From Planobispora rosea (GTDB lineage Bacteria; Actinomycetota; Actinomycetes; Streptosporangiales; Streptosporangiaceae), in contig NZ_BMQP01000010.1 in NCBI RefSeq assembly GCF_014648175.1, positions 159,681 through 223,680 of the forward strand: a stretch of DNA of 64,000 nt, given 5' to 3'. Positions 1-8,764 of this stretch are shown here, piece after piece. Under the pieces are notes generated by a model that saw only the letters and a program-made list of their open reading frames with translations, ran no database searches and was not told the DNA's origin. A program made the position numbers and the translations under genes. Within the stretch, counting starts at the first letter, position 1; every line of letters begins with the position of its first letter.

Positions 1-492
1 GGTCAGCTCGTCCCAGCCGGCGGTGCCGGTGACGACGACGGTGGAGTCCGGCAGGAGCCGTACCAGTGAGCGCTGGTTCTTGTCCTCCCGGAAGCGCTGC
101 TCCCAGGTCTCGCCGGCGATCTGGACGGTGCCGGTGGCCCGGTTGCTGTTGGCCATCCGGCTGGCGAACCCGGCCGCGGGCTTCTCGTCGCTCTGGATGA
201 GCATGGCGTGCTTGCGGGTGGCGGTGGCGAAGCCGAGCCGCCAGGTCACCACGCCCTTCTGGTTCGTCATCCGGGAGCTGTTGGGCACCCAGTTCGCCGG
301 GACCGGCTCCGGCGTCCACACCTGGTACGGCGCGGCGCGGCGCATGTTGGCCGCGTCGATCGAGTAGTTGATCTCGGGGACGCGGGCGGGCCCGCCCTTC
401 GGAGCCGCGACCAGCAAGAAGGCCACGACACCGACGAGGCAGACGCCCATCGCGAAGACGTAGCCGTAGAAACCCTGGGTGAACCGTTGCAC
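1..492 (-). CDS. DUF4245 family membrane-anchored protein (partial, C-terminus beyond window)
   Basis: The reverse strand reads from a GTG at 492 through a short cytoplasmic stretch (QRFTQGFYGY), one hydrophobic segment (FAMGVCLVGVVAFLLVAA) and an extracytoplasmic domain, and is still open at base 1 (final visible residues GTAGWDELT). This matches DUF4245 proteins, single-span proteins of unknown function that sit next to glpX in many actinobacteria (Rv1100/Rv1099c in M. tuberculosis). The frame stays open upstream of 492 into the tail of the preceding tetR gene, so a slightly longer start, such as a CTG near 534, cannot be excluded. It lies directly downstream of the TetR gene on the same strand and is probably cotranscribed. 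Identity comes from the C-terminal motif and context. The biochemical role is unknown. Confidence 0.75.
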   Translation of the reverse strand, partial: MQRFTQGFYGYVFAMGVCLVGVVAFLLVAAPKGGPARVPEINYSIDAANMRRAAPYQVWTPEPVPANWVPNSSRMTNQKGVVTWRLGFATATRKHAMLIQSDEKPAAGFASRMANSNRATGTVQIAGETWEQRFREDKNQRSLVRLLPDSTVVVTGTAGWDELT

Positions 493-530
493 GACTGGCG
501 AGACTACCTTCCCGGTGGACCGGTCGGTCG

Positions 531-1145
531 TCAGGGGCGCTGGATCTGGCCGATGATGCCCAGCACGTCCTCGGCGAGCCTGCGGGAGGCGGTCTCGTCC
601 TCTGAGAGCGCGACCTCGGAGACCGCGGCGGCGAGCGCGCCGGTGAGGACCACGACCAGCGCGCCCTCGTCCCCCTCGAACAGGGCGGCGTTGCGCTTGG
701 CCCACTGGCGCAGCCGGTCGCGCATGATGATCTCGAAGCCGGGCGGTCCGTCGCCGCGGAGGAACAACGCGGCGAGCTCGCGCTCGTCCAGGCAGCCCTC
801 CAGGTACGCGCGGGCGCCGGCGATGAACAGCCGCATCGGGTCGGTCTCGCCGTCGGCCCTGGCCGTCTGGACCGCCTGCTTGGTGCGCTGCGTCTGGCGG
901 GCCTGGAACTCCTCGAAGAGTGTCAGGTAGAGGTCGGCCTTGCCGGAGAAGTGGTGGTAGAGGCTGCCGACGCTCGCACCCGCGCGCGCGACCACGTCGG
1001 TGACGCCCGCCTCGGCGAAACCGCTCGTGACGAAGGTCTCCCTGGCCGCGGCCAGAAGCGCGCCCCGCGTGGCGGCACCCCGTTCGGAGGTCCGCGCGGT
1101 CGCCTTCGTTACCGGCCGTTCCGTGTCGCTGCTCATAGTGGCCAC
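531..1145 (-). CDS. TetR/AcrR family transcriptional regulator
   Basis: A 204-residue TetR-type repressor. Residues ~25-70 form the helix-turn-helix ([12 protein letters not shown], then [15 protein letters not shown]), followed by an all-helical ligand-binding domain with no strong clue to ligand. The GTG at 1145 is favoured because GGAGGAGG lies seven bases upstream. An ATG three codons later (1136) is the alternative. It is divergent from glpX with only 75 bases between the starts, so the two share a control region and the protein could regulate glpX, itself or the DUF4245 gene behind it. That target assignment is inference from position. Confidence 0.88.
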   Translation of the reverse strand: MATMSSDTERPVTKATARTSERGAATRGALLAAARETFVTSGFAEAGVTDVVARAGASVGSLYHHFSGKADLYLTLFEEFQARQTQRTKQAVQTARADGETDPMRLFIAGARAYLEGCLDERELAALFLRGDGPPGFEIIMRDRLRQWAKRNAALFEGDEGALVVVLTGALAAAVSEVALSEDETASRRLAEDVLGIIGQIQRP

Positions 1146-1220
1146 ACATTATCCTCCTCCGCCGGGCAAGGAAGGGACAACTACGATCGGGTTCAGAATC
1201 CACGAGAGGGGCTTTCCGCC

Positions 1221-2255
1221 ATGTCCGAGCAGACGTCCGTCCCCGCCGCCCTCGCCACGGGCGAGCATGCGCCTGATCGAAACCTGGCCCTCGAACTGGT
1301 CCGGGTGACCGAGGCGGCCGCGATGGCCGCGGCCCGCTGGGTGGGACGCGGTGACAAGAACGGCGCCGACGGCGCGGCGGTCAACGCGATGCGCCAGCTG
1401 ATCAACACGGTGTCGATGAACGGCGTGGTGGTGATCGGCGAGGGGGAGAAGGACAACGCGCCGATGCTCTACAACGGCGAGTCCGTGGGCGACGGCAGCG
1501 GTGCCGAGTGCGACGTGGCCGTGGACCCGATCGACGGCACCCGCCTCACCTCCCTGGGCATGCCCAACGCGATCTCGGTCATCGCGGTCAGCGAGCGCGG
1601 CTCGATGTACGACCCGTCGGCCGTCTTCTACATGGACAAGCTGGTGACCGGGCCCGAGGCGGCCTCCTCCGTGGACATCAACGCGCCGGTCGCCGACAAC
1701 ATCGCCGCGGTGGCACGCGCCAAGGGGGGCGAGTCCTCGGACGTGACCGTGGTCATCCTCGACCGGCCCCGCCACGAGAAGATCATCCGGGAGATCCGCG
1801 AGACCGGCGCGCGGATCAAGCTGATCACCGACGGCGACGTGGCCGGTGCGATCATGGCGGCCCGGGTGGGCACCGGCGTCGACCTGATGCTCGGTATCGG
1901 CGGCACGCCCGAGGGCATCATCGCGGCCTGCGCGCTCAAGTGCCTGGGCGGTGTGATCCAGGGCAGGCTGTGGCCGCAGGACGACGCCGAGCGCCGCCGC
2001 GCGCTGGACGCGGGTCTCGACCTGGACGCCACGCTGACCACGGACGACCTGGTCAGGTCCGACGACGTGTTCTTCGCCGCGACCGGGATCACCGACGGCG
2101 AGATCATGCAGGGCGTGCGCTACCGCGGCGGCCACGCCGTGACGAACTCCCTGGTCATGCGCGGCCGGTCCGGCACGATCCGCAAGATCGAGTCCGAGCA
2201 CCAGCTCTGGAAGCTGCGCGCCTACAGCGCGATCAACTTCGACACCGCCGTCTGA
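1221..2255 (+). CDS. glpX: Class II fructose-1,6-bisphosphatase GlpX
   Basis: Hydrolyses fructose 1,6-bisphosphate to fructose 6-phosphate in gluconeogenesis. The 344-residue length is normal for the family. The lithium-sensitive phosphatase metal site is visible as [10 protein letters not shown], followed by the conserved [12 protein letters not shown] segment and [13 protein letters not shown] / GIGGTPEGI, typical GlpX core motifs. The start at 1221 is chosen because MSEQTS begins the conserved N-terminus and GAGAGGGG sits about nine bases upstream. Longer in-frame extensions run into the divergent tetR. PEP carboxykinase and both fumarases also lie in this window, so several gluconeogenic or TCA-linked enzymes cluster here, as in other actinobacteria. 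Confidence 0.97.
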   Translation: MSEQTSVPAALATGEHAPDRNLALELVRVTEAAAMAAARWVGRGDKNGADGAAVNAMRQLINTVSMNGVVVIGEGEKDNAPMLYNGESVGDGSGAECDVAVDPIDGTRLTSLGMPNAISVIAVSERGSMYDPSAVFYMDKLVTGPEAASSVDINAPVADNIAAVARAKGGESSDVTVVILDRPRHEKIIREIRETGARIKLITDGDVAGAIMAARVGTGVDLMLGIGGTPEGIIAACALKCLGGVIQGRLWPQDDAERRRALDAGLDLDATLTTDDLVRSDDVFFAATGITDGEIMQGVRYRGGHAVTNSLVMRGRSGTIRKIESEHQLWKLRAYSAINFDTAV

Positions 2256-2293
2256 CCTCTCCGGGTACGGCACCCGCACCGCGGTCGGGCGTC

Positions 2294-2324
2294 CCCGCCG
2301 GACCTCCTGGGGAGGGACGGCGGG
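2294..2324. terminator. Two-tier hairpin terminator between convergent glpX and DUF1707 gene
   Basis: A nested perfect dyad: outer arms CCCGCCG/CGGCGGG (2294-2300, 2318-2324), a symmetric GA/GA internal loop, then inner arms CCTCC/GGAGG with a TGG loop. It lies between two stop codons (2255 on plus, 2328 on minus), so it probably terminates both transcripts. There is no U-run, as is common in high-GC actinobacteria. Confidence 0.7.
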
Positions 2325-2327
2325 CGG

Positions 2328-2930
2328 TCAGCGGCGGAACCAGGAGCGGCGGGGGCGCTTGGGCGACTTGGCGACGATGCTGCCCAGGGAGACGAGGCCG
2401 GTGATCTCGATGACCGGGCCGTCGGGGGAGGGCGGGACCTGGTTCTTCTTCCCGCCCAGGACGGCCGAGGCGGGCATCTCGATCCGCACGCCCTCCGGGA
2501 CGATCAGCGTGAGCGTTCCCGCCATCACGGTGACCTGGAGGGTGATGTGGCGGGACTGGAGCAGCGCCTCACGCAGGTCGAGGGTGACGTTGGCGCAGAC
2601 GGCGGTGGCGGAGTAACGCGTGGGCACCACCCACCGGCCGGAGCGCTCCTCCGAGCCGAAGAAGGCCGTCACCGGGCGGACGTCGGTCCGCAGCGGCTGC
2701 TCCTCGAGCGGGAGCAGGTCGGCGGTGAGGGCGGCGAGCTCGCCCAGCGTGCGGGTCCGGTAGAGCTGTTCGAGCCGTTCCTCGTGCTCGTCGTGGGTCA
2801 GGCGCCCGTCGGCGAGCGCGTCGTTCAGGACCTCGGCCACCCGGTCCCGGTCGACGTCCCCGGCCCGTAGGTCGCCGGGGCGCGGTTCGGGGGTGTTGTC
2901 ACGGATCGCGGGAGGCCAGGAGAAGTCCAC
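2328..2930 (-). CDS. DUF1707 (SHOCT-like) and LiaF-like cell-wall stress response domain protein
   Basis: About 200 residues. The N-terminal ~60 residues are a DUF1707 module (RAGDVDRDRVAEVLNDALADGRL, then DEHEERLEQLYRTRT). The C-terminal half resembles the LiaF-like domain (TAFFGSEERSG, VTVMAGTLTLIVPEGVRIEM, LGGKKNQV). No membrane segment is evident. Proteins of this type are abundant in actinobacteria and their role is undefined. I chose the GTG at 2930 (MDFSWPPAIRDN). An ATG at 3011 would add 27 residues of Arg/Pro-rich sequence, but it lies inside a 33-bp tandem repeat generated from the neighbouring tetR 3' end, so it is unlikely to be genuine. No good ribosome-binding site precedes 2930, so the start remains uncertain. 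Confidence 0.75.
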   Translation of the reverse strand: MDFSWPPAIRDNTPEPRPGDLRAGDVDRDRVAEVLNDALADGRLTHDEHEERLEQLYRTRTLGELAALTADLLPLEEQPLRTDVRPVTAFFGSEERSGRWVVPTRYSATAVCANVTLDLREALLQSRHITLQVTVMAGTLTLIVPEGVRIEMPASAVLGGKKNQVPPSPDGPVIEITGLVSLGSIVAKSPKRPRRSWFRR

Positions 2931-3021
2931 CCTTCGACGATAAGCCCTGCCCGGCCGTGCGTCGGCGGGAGACCGCCCGCCGGGGCCGGCGCACGGCGGC
3001 GAGGTCCTCATGTCGGAGGCG

Positions 3022-3112
3022 GAGCACGGCGATACGGGTCCCGCGTCGGAGCCGGAGCACGGCGGCGAGGTCCCGGCGTCAGGGCCGGAGCACGGCGATG
3101 AGGTCCTCGACG
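3022..3112. repeat. 33-bp tandem repeat copied from the 3' end of a tetR gene
   Basis: Three degenerate copies begin at 3022, 3055 and 3088, each starting GAGCACGGCG and keeping a 33-bp period. The copy at 3088 encodes the last residues of the TetR gene that stops at 3079-3081. The other copies lie outside it, toward the DUF1707 gene. Confidence 0.8.
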
Positions 3113-3687
3113 TGGCCGCGGAAGACGGCGGCCATGTCCAGCCGCTCGGGATCCAGGAGCCACTGGGTCTGCAGGCCGTCCATCACCGCGATCAGCCGGG
3201 CGGCGTGCGCCTGCGGGTCGATGTCCGACCGGAACTCACCGGTCTCCACCGCCCGGGCGAGCACCCTGGCCGTCTCGTCGCGGAGCCGCCGGTAGCGGTC
3301 GCGGGCCCACTCGTGGCCGGGGTGGTCCGCGGTGACGGCCTCGCCGCCCATCACGGTGAAGAGCTGGACGAGACCGGGGACGCGGGAGTTGTGCTCGACC
3401 ACGTCGACCAGGACGCGCAGGGCCTCGGCACCGGTCCGCACGGCGCCGGAACGGTGACGGCGCAGGTCGAGCTCGTCGCGGTATTCGAGCACCTCGACCA
3501 GGAGCCGCTCCTTGTTCTGGAAGTGGTGGAGCAGCCCGGCCTGGGAGATCTCGGCCCGCTCGGCGATGCGCGCGAGAGAGGTCCCGCGGTAGCCGTTCTC
3601 CGCGAACTCCTGCAGGGCGATCGCCAGGATGCGCTCCCTGCGCGCCTGTCCCGCCGCATATCCACGCCGCTGCCCCGCCGCCCGCAC
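3079..3687 (-). CDS. TetR/AcrR family transcriptional regulator
   Basis: About 202 residues with the HTH at ~15-60 (ILAIALQEFAENGYRGTS, AEISQAGLLHHFQNKERLL) and a helical C-terminal domain resembling the TetR_C_6-like regulators. It is divergent from the MFS gene with ~100 bases between starts and is its most likely regulator. A GTG at 3687 follows a TAGGGT -10 element by seven bases, suggesting a leaderless message. A GTG at 3696 would add three residues. The 3' end has been tandemly duplicated. Ligand unknown. Confidence 0.88.
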   Translation of the reverse strand: MRAAGQRRGYAAGQARRERILAIALQEFAENGYRGTSLARIAERAEISQAGLLHHFQNKERLLVEVLEYRDELDLRRHRSGAVRTGAEALRVLVDVVEHNSRVPGLVQLFTVMGGEAVTADHPGHEWARDRYRRLRDETARVLARAVETGEFRSDIDPQAHAARLIAVMDGLQTQWLLDPERLDMAAVFRGHVEDLIAVLRP

Positions 3688-3718
3688 GTCAAGCACCCTA
3701 CAGCGCGCGGTCAGGCCA

Positions 3719-3747
3719 TTGACCGTGGGGAACGCCGCCCCTACTCT
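3719..3747 (+). promoter_or_regulatory. Sigma-70-type promoter of the MFS gene
   Basis: TTGACC (3719-3724), a 17-base spacer and TACTCT (3742-3747) make a near-ideal housekeeping-sigma promoter reading toward the MFS gene at 3788. It lies in the short interval shared with the divergent tetR, so TetR binding here could block it. Confidence 0.75.
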
Positions 3748-3787
3748 GACGGAAACTTGAACCCCCCTCATGTTCATGGAGGCCGTG

Positions 3788-4963
3788 GTGCCGACCCCGC
3801 GTGACAGGCAGGCACGGGTGGCGACCTGGGCCGCCTTCTTCGTCCAGGGCCTCTGCTTCGCCACGCTGCTCACCCATGTGACCGACCTGCAGCGCAGGTT
3901 CGAGCTGAGCGACGGCGACCTCACCCTGGTCCTGCTGCTGGTGCCGGTGATCGCGGGTGTCGGGAGCGCCGCCGCGGGCTTCCTCGCCGCCCGGTACGGC
4001 AGCGCCCTGGTGCTGAGGATCTCCCAGCTGGCCGTCTGCGTCATCGTGGTCCTCCTGGGCTGGAACGGCGGCCTCACCGGCCTGTACCTGCTGAGCGCCG
4101 CGTTCGGCCTCGCCGTCGGGGCGGTCGACGCGACGATGAACATGCAGGCCGTCGCGGTCGAGCGCACCTACGGCATGAGCGTGCTGACCGGCTTCCACGC
4201 GGTGTGGAGCGTCGGCTCGATGCTGGGCGCCGGGGCCAACTCCGCCTTCAGCGCGCTCGGCGTGGATCTCGGCTGGTCCTTCACGGTCCCCGTGGTGATC
4301 GGCGCGGTCATCTCCCTGGCCATGCTCCCCCGCCTCTACGGGCGCGAGGAGGAGCGGGCGACCGCGCAGGCCGTGGAGACGGCGGCGGCCCGGGTGCCGT
4401 GGCGGCCGATCATCCCGCTCTGCCTGGCGATGGCCTTCCTCTACGTCGGCGACGCGGCCGTCTCCAACTACAGCACCGTCTACATGGAGGGCGCCCTGGC
4501 GGCGACCGGCTGGCTGGTGCCCTTCGCCTACTTCGCCTACCAGGCGGCGATGCTCCTCGCGCGGATCCCCGGGGACCTCGCCGTACGGCGGTACGGCCCG
4601 GCCCCGGTGGTCCGGCTGGGCGCGGTGGCCGCCGCGCTGGGTCTGCTGGGCGTCGTCGTCGCCCCCGGTCCCCTGGTGGCCGTGGTCTCCTTCGGCCTCG
4701 TCGGCGTCGGCCTGTCGATCATCGCCCCGCAGTCGTTCTCCGCGGCGGGCCGCTTGGGCGCCGGGGCCGAGACCGCCATCGCCCGGGTCAACCTGTTCAA
4801 CTACGTCGGCTTCGTCGTCGGCGCCGCCGCGGTCGGGACGATCAACGACCTGGTGAACGTGCGGGTGGCGTTCATCCCCGCCGCGGTGCTGGTGGTGCTG
4901 ATCGTGTTCCTGGCGAGGGGCTTCCAGCCCCGGGCCGCCGAGGTCGCGGCGCGTCAGGGATAG
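3788..4963 (+). CDS. MFS transporter (YbjJ-like)
   Basis: A ~391-residue, 12-helix major facilitator protein. Visible spans include LTLVLLLVPVIAGVGSAAAG, LVLRISQLAVCVIVVLLGW and LYLLSAAFGLAVGAVDATMN, with a long central loop rich in Glu/Arg (REEERATAQA). The DATMNMQAVAVE segment resembles the YbjJ-type MFS group whose substrates are poorly defined. The start is probably the GTG at 3788, because GGAGG at 3778-3782 is properly spaced for it. The upstream in-frame ATG at 3770 would place the Shine-Dalgarno inside the gene. It is controlled with the divergent TetR gene and is convergent with the iol operon. No evidence ties it to inositol. Confidence 0.85.
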   Translation: MPTPRDRQARVATWAAFFVQGLCFATLLTHVTDLQRRFELSDGDLTLVLLLVPVIAGVGSAAAGFLAARYGSALVLRISQLAVCVIVVLLGWNGGLTGLYLLSAAFGLAVGAVDATMNMQAVAVERTYGMSVLTGFHAVWSVGSMLGAGANSAFSALGVDLGWSFTVPVVIGAVISLAMLPRLYGREEERATAQAVETAAARVPWRPIIPLCLAMAFLYVGDAAVSNYSTVYMEGALAATGWLVPFAYFAYQAAMLLARIPGDLAVRRYGPAPVVRLGAVAAALGLLGVVVAPGPLVAVVSFGLVGVGLSIIAPQSFSAAGRLGAGAETAIARVNLFNYVGFVVGAAAVGTINDLVNVRVAFIPAAVLVVLIVFLARGFQPRAAEVAARQG

Positions 4964-4968
4964 CGCCC

Positions 4969-5025
4969 GCCGCAGTCACTGCGGCCACCGCGGTCACGGG
5001 GATCACTGCGGCCACGGCGGTCACG
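4969..5025. terminator. Hairpin and 27-bp direct repeat between MFS gene and iolD
   Basis: GCCGCAG-TCA-CTGCGGC (4969-4985) is a perfect hairpin just after the MFS stop. From 4976 a unit starting TCACTGCGGCCAC is repeated at 5003 with a 27-bp period. The interval separates two convergent genes, so a bidirectional terminator is the likely role. Confidence 0.55.
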
Positions 5026-5062
5026 ACGGTCGCCGGGAACACCCGCCGGGCCGGGCGCCGCC

Positions 5063-6913
5063 TCACAGGTAGGGCCGCTGGTCGCGCTTGGCCGCCTCGT
5101 AGGCGGCGCGGGCCCGCCGTACGTCCTCGTGTTCGGAGACCTCCGCGACCGGCACGTCCCACCAGGCCGTGGTCGCGGGGCCCGGGCCGGGGACCGTCTC
5201 GACGTGGACGACCGTGGTGCGGGTGGACTCTCGGGCCTTGGTCAGGGCCACGCGCAACGACTCCGGGCCGTCGGCGCGCAGCACGTCGGCGCCCAGGCTG
5301 GCCGCGTTGGCGGCGAGGTCGACCGGGACGAACACGCCGTCGAGCTCCCCGGTCGCGCCGCGCATCCGGTAGGCGGTGCCCAGCCGCCGCGCCCCCACCG
5401 CCTCCGACAGACCGCCGATCGAGGCGAAGCCGTGGTTGTCCACCAGGACGATCACGAGCTTGACGCCCTCCTGCACCGCGGTGACGATCTCCTGCGCCAT
5501 CATCAGGTAGGACCCGTCGCCGACCAGCACGAACACCTCGCGTTCCGGCGCGGCGAGCTTCACCCCGAGCCCTCCGGCGATCTCGTAGCCCATGCACGAG
5601 TAGCCGTACTCCACGTGGTAGCCCTTGGGCTCGCGCGCCATCCACAGCCTGTGCAGATCTCCCGGCATCGACCCGGCGGCGTTGACCACCACGCCGTCCC
5701 GGGCGACCTCGTTGAGCATCCCGAGCACGACCGGCTGGGTCAGCTCCTCCCCCGTGGTGACCAGGGAGACCTGCTCGTGCCAGGCGTGGGCGAGCTCGGC
5801 GGCCCGGCCGGTCCATCCCTCCTCGGCCCGCCAGTCCCCCAGCGCCCCGAACGCCTCCAGCGCCGCACGGGCGTCGGCGACGAGCATCTCCCCGGCGTGC
5901 TTGGCCGCGTCGAAGGCGGCGACGTTGACGTTGAGGAACCGGGCCCGCCCGAACAGCGTCCGGGAGGCGGTGGTGAAGTCGCTGTAGCGGGTTCCGACGC
6001 CGATCACTAGGTCCGCCTCCCGCGCCAGCTCGTTGGCCGCGGCGGTGCCGGTGTGACCGACCGCGCCGACCCAGCAGGGATGGTCGTACGGCACCGCGCC
6101 CTTGCCCGCCTGCGTCTCCGCCACCGGGACGCCGTGCCGCCCGGCGAAGCGCGCCAGCGCCCCGCCGGCTCCGCCCGCCCCGCTGTAGGCGACCCCGCCC
6201 CCGGCGACGACCAGCGGCCGGCGCGAGGCGCGGATCAGCTCCAGCGCGCGGGCCAGCGCGGCGGGCTCCGGCACCGGCCGGGCCACGTGCCAGACCCGCC
6301 GGGCGAACAGCTCCTCGGGCCAGTCGTACGCCTCGGCCTGCACGTCCTGCGGGAGCGCCAGGGTGACCGCGCCGGTCTCGGCCGGGTCGGTCAGCACCCG
6401 CATGGCCGCCAGCAGGGCGGAGGGCAGCTGCTCGGGCCGGTTGACCCGGTCGAAGAACCGGGAGACCGGGCGGAGCGCGTCGTTGACCGTCACGTCGTAG
6501 GAGCGCGGGTCCTCCAGCTCCTGCAGCACCGGGCTGGCGACCCGGGTGGCGAAGACGTCACCGGGCAGCAGCAGCACCGGGATGCGGTTGATCGTGGCCA
6601 GCGCCGCGCCGGTGACCATGTTCGTCGCGCCGGGGCCGATGGAAGTGGTGCAGGCCAGGGTGGACAGCCGGTCGCGGGCGCGGGCGTAGCCGACGGCGGT
6701 GTGCACCATGGCCTGCTCGTTGCGGGCCAGGTAGTACGGGAGCGCGTCGCCGGTGCCCGCGCCCCGCTCGGCCAGCGCCTGACCGAGGCCGGCCACGTTG
6801 CCGTGGCCGAAGATGCCGAAGACGCCGGCGACCAGCCGCTGCTCGACGCCGTCGCGCTCCGACCACTGGGCGGCGAGGAACCGCACCAGCGCCTGTGCCA
6901 CCGTGAGCCTCAT
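5063..6913 (-). CDS. iolD: 3D-(3,5/4)-trihydroxycyclohexane-1,2-dione hydrolase (IolD)
   Basis: A ThDP-dependent ring-opening enzyme of myo-inositol breakdown: it hydrolyses the trihydroxycyclohexane dione to 5-deoxy-glucuronate. The 616 residues show the three-domain ThDP architecture. The pyrimidine-binding N-domain contains YYLARNEQAMVHTAVGYARA with the catalytic Glu, the central domain contains RPLVVAGGGVAYSGA, and the C-terminal PP domain carries GDGSYLMMAQEI and the metal-ligand region VLVDNHGFASIGG. ATG at 6913 is preceded by AAGGAGT. It is the last gene of the iol operon, 26 bases after iolB. Length and motifs are typical and nothing is missing. Confidence 0.96.
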   Translation of the reverse strand: MRLTVAQALVRFLAAQWSERDGVEQRLVAGVFGIFGHGNVAGLGQALAERGAGTGDALPYYLARNEQAMVHTAVGYARARDRLSTLACTTSIGPGATNMVTGAALATINRIPVLLLPGDVFATRVASPVLQELEDPRSYDVTVNDALRPVSRFFDRVNRPEQLPSALLAAMRVLTDPAETGAVTLALPQDVQAEAYDWPEELFARRVWHVARPVPEPAALARALELIRASRRPLVVAGGGVAYSGAGGAGGALARFAGRHGVPVAETQAGKGAVPYDHPCWVGAVGHTGTAAANELAREADLVIGVGTRYSDFTTASRTLFGRARFLNVNVAAFDAAKHAGEMLVADARAALEAFGALGDWRAEEGWTGRAAELAHAWHEQVSLVTTGEELTQPVVLGMLNEVARDGVVVNAAGSMPGDLHRLWMAREPKGYHVEYGYSCMGYEIAGGLGVKLAAPEREVFVLVGDGSYLMMAQEIVTAVQEGVKLVIVLVDNHGFASIGGLSEAVGARRLGTAYRMRGATGELDGVFVPVDLAANAASLGADVLRADGPESLRVALTKARESTRTTVVHVETVPGPGPATTAWWDVPVAEVSEHEDVRRARAAYEAAKRDQRPYL

Positions 6914-6939
6914 CGTGACTCCTTAGCGGGGGGACTCCC

Positions 6940-7776
6940 TCAGCGGGGACTTCCCTGGCGGGGGGCCCGCGTCATGGGGACCCGGGGATCGGCCGGCCGG
7001 CCCGCCCAGGAGGAGCGGACCCACGCGTGCCGGGGATCGTCGCAGAAGGCCATGGACCGCTTCTCGGCGGGCCCGGCCAGGACGTTCAGGTAGTACAGGT
7101 CGTAGCCGGGGGCGGCCATCGAGGGACCGTGGTAGCCGTGCGGGACGAGCACCACGTCACCGCCGTTCACCTCGGCCAGGGTGTCGTGCGTGCCGTACAC
7201 CCGCTGGTAGCCGGGGCCGCCCTCGAAGTAGTAGATCTCCTCCAGTACGGCCTCCTGCTCCGAGGCCGTGTCGTGCTTGTGCGGCGGGTAGGACGACCAG
7301 TTGCCGCCGGGGGTCAGCACCTCGACCGCGACGAGCTTGTCGCAGTCGAAGACGTCGGGCGCGCAGAAGTTGTTGACCTGCCGGGTGGCCTGACCGGCGC
7401 CGCGGACCTCCACCGGGACCCGGTCGGCGGGGCCGTACCGGACGGGCAGGTGCCGGGACGCGCGGGCGGAGGGGAAGGCGAAGCGGCCCTCGCCGGTGAT
7501 GCGGGCCGTGGCCCCGACGGGCAGGTAGGCGAAGTCCGTCACCTCCTCGAAGACGGAGACGCGGCCGTTGAGCGTGAGCCGCACCCCGTCGCACTCGACC
7601 GCGCACGAGCCGGACATCGGCAGGACGAGCATCTCCTCGTCGCCGGTGGCGAACTCGACGCTCTCACCGGACAGGTGGAGGAGACGGAGCCCGGTGTAGG
7701 TCCAGCCGGCCGACTCGGGCGTGATCCACAACGCCCACGGGGCCAGGGCCGTGCTGCCCGCCGGGATGAACGTCAT
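6940..7776 (-). CDS. iolB: 5-deoxy-glucuronate isomerase (IolB)
   Basis: Converts 5-deoxy-glucuronate to 5-keto-2-deoxygluconate. The 278-residue bicupin shows GGNWSSYPPHKHDTASE (metal-binding His cluster), LEEIYYFEGGPGYQRVY and VPHGYHGPSMAAPGYDLYYL, all diagnostic of IolB. ATG at 7776 follows GGGGGAGG by four bases. An upstream in-frame extension to 7956 is Arg-rich and rejected. There are 91 bases between the aldolase stop and this start, the largest gap in the operon, but no terminator-like hairpin is obvious there. Confidence 0.96.
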   Translation of the reverse strand: MTFIPAGSTALAPWALWITPESAGWTYTGLRLLHLSGESVEFATGDEEMLVLPMSGSCAVECDGVRLTLNGRVSVFEEVTDFAYLPVGATARITGEGRFAFPSARASRHLPVRYGPADRVPVEVRGAGQATRQVNNFCAPDVFDCDKLVAVEVLTPGGNWSSYPPHKHDTASEQEAVLEEIYYFEGGPGYQRVYGTHDTLAEVNGGDVVLVPHGYHGPSMAAPGYDLYYLNVLAGPAEKRSMAFCDDPRHAWVRSSWAGRPADPRVPMTRAPRQGSPR

Positions 7777-7867
7777 CGCGCCTCCCCCGGTCTCGGCCCG
7801 GCGGTCTCCCCGGGCCGCCGCCCGGCGGGACGTGGCACGGCCGCGCCGTACCGATGTGATCGTTGTC

Positions 7868-8764
7868 TCATGCCGCCTCCAGCATCGCCGCCGCGGTGTC
7901 CACCGCCGCCGCAACATCGTCATCGGAGGGGTACAACAACGCGCGGCCCACGACAAGCCCCCGGACGCCGGGGAGCCGCAACGCCTTGCGCCAGGCGGCG
8001 TACGCCAGGTCGGGCGCGTCCCCGGGATCGCCGCCGAGCAGCAGCGTGGGCAGGGTGGTGGCGGCCATCACCCGCTCCATCTCGTCCACCACCGGGATCT
8101 TCAGCCAGGTGTGCGCGGAGGTCGCGCCGAGCCCCTGCCCGACGTGCACGGCCCGGATGACGCCCTCCGGGGACAGGTCGTGGGTGACCGCCCCCTCCAC
8201 CCGCCGCGACCAGAACGGCTCCACCATCGCCACCAGCCCGCGCGCGGCCAGCTCGGTGACCGCCCGGCCGCAGGCTTCGAGGGTGGCGGCGGTGGCGGGC
8301 TCGTCGACGCCGATCCGGCAGAGCATCTTGCCCCCGTCCAGGCCCATCCTGGCGATGGTGGCGGCGTCGTAGGCGGTGAAGCGGTCGTCGAACTCGAACG
8401 CCGTGCCGTGCACGCCTCCCCGGTTCATCGACCCGATGACGACCTTCCCCTCCAGCGCGCCCAGCAGGAGGAGGTCCTCCACGACGTCGGGGGTGGCCAG
8501 CACCCCGTCGACGCCCGGCCGGGCCAGCGCCACGCAGAGCCGCCGGAGCAGGTCCACCCGGCTGGCCATGGCCAGCGGCCGGTTCCCGACGCCGAGCGCG
8601 CCCCGGGCCGGGTGGTCGGCCGCGATGATCAGCAGCTGCTCGCGCTTCTCCATCAGGCTCCTCCGGCGCCGCGCCGCGGCCGCCTCGGCGATCCGCCAGG
8701 GGTGCCGCGCCCTGGTCTCGATCAGCTTGCGGTAGCCCGCCTCTCCGGGACCGGCCTCACTCAT
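7868..8764 (-). CDS. Cgl0159-type (beta/alpha)8-fold aldolase of the iol cluster
   Basis: About 298 residues with a class I aldolase-like TIM barrel (LLIIAADHPARGALGV, KVVIGSMNRGG, GGKMLCRIGVDEPATA, MVEPFWSRR, TSAHTWLKIPV, LPTLLLGGDPG). It matches the Cgl0159 family found inside actinobacterial inositol clusters in place of IolJ, so it probably cleaves 5-keto-2-deoxygluconate 6-phosphate to dihydroxyacetone phosphate and malonate semialdehyde. That reaction is inferred from position. The ATG at 8764 overlaps the iolC stop (TGATG), indicating translational coupling, with GGGGGAG just upstream. Confidence 0.85.
   Translation of the reverse strand: MSEAGPGEAGYRKLIETRARHPWRIAEAAAARRRRSLMEKREQLLIIAADHPARGALGVGNRPLAMASRVDLLRRLCVALARPGVDGVLATPDVVEDLLLLGALEGKVVIGSMNRGGVHGTAFEFDDRFTAYDAATIARMGLDGGKMLCRIGVDEPATAATLEACGRAVTELAARGLVAMVEPFWSRRVEGAVTHDLSPEGVIRAVHVGQGLGATSAHTWLKIPVVDEMERVMAATTLPTLLLGGDPGDAPDLAYAAWRKALRLPGVRGLVVGRALLYPSDDDVAAAVDTAAAMLEAA

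Noticed and set aside
2931..3011. N-terminal extension of the DUF1707 protein to ATG 3011
   Set aside because: The added residues are encoded by copies of the 33-bp repeat from the tetR end and are Arg/Pro-rich, so not part of the conserved protein.
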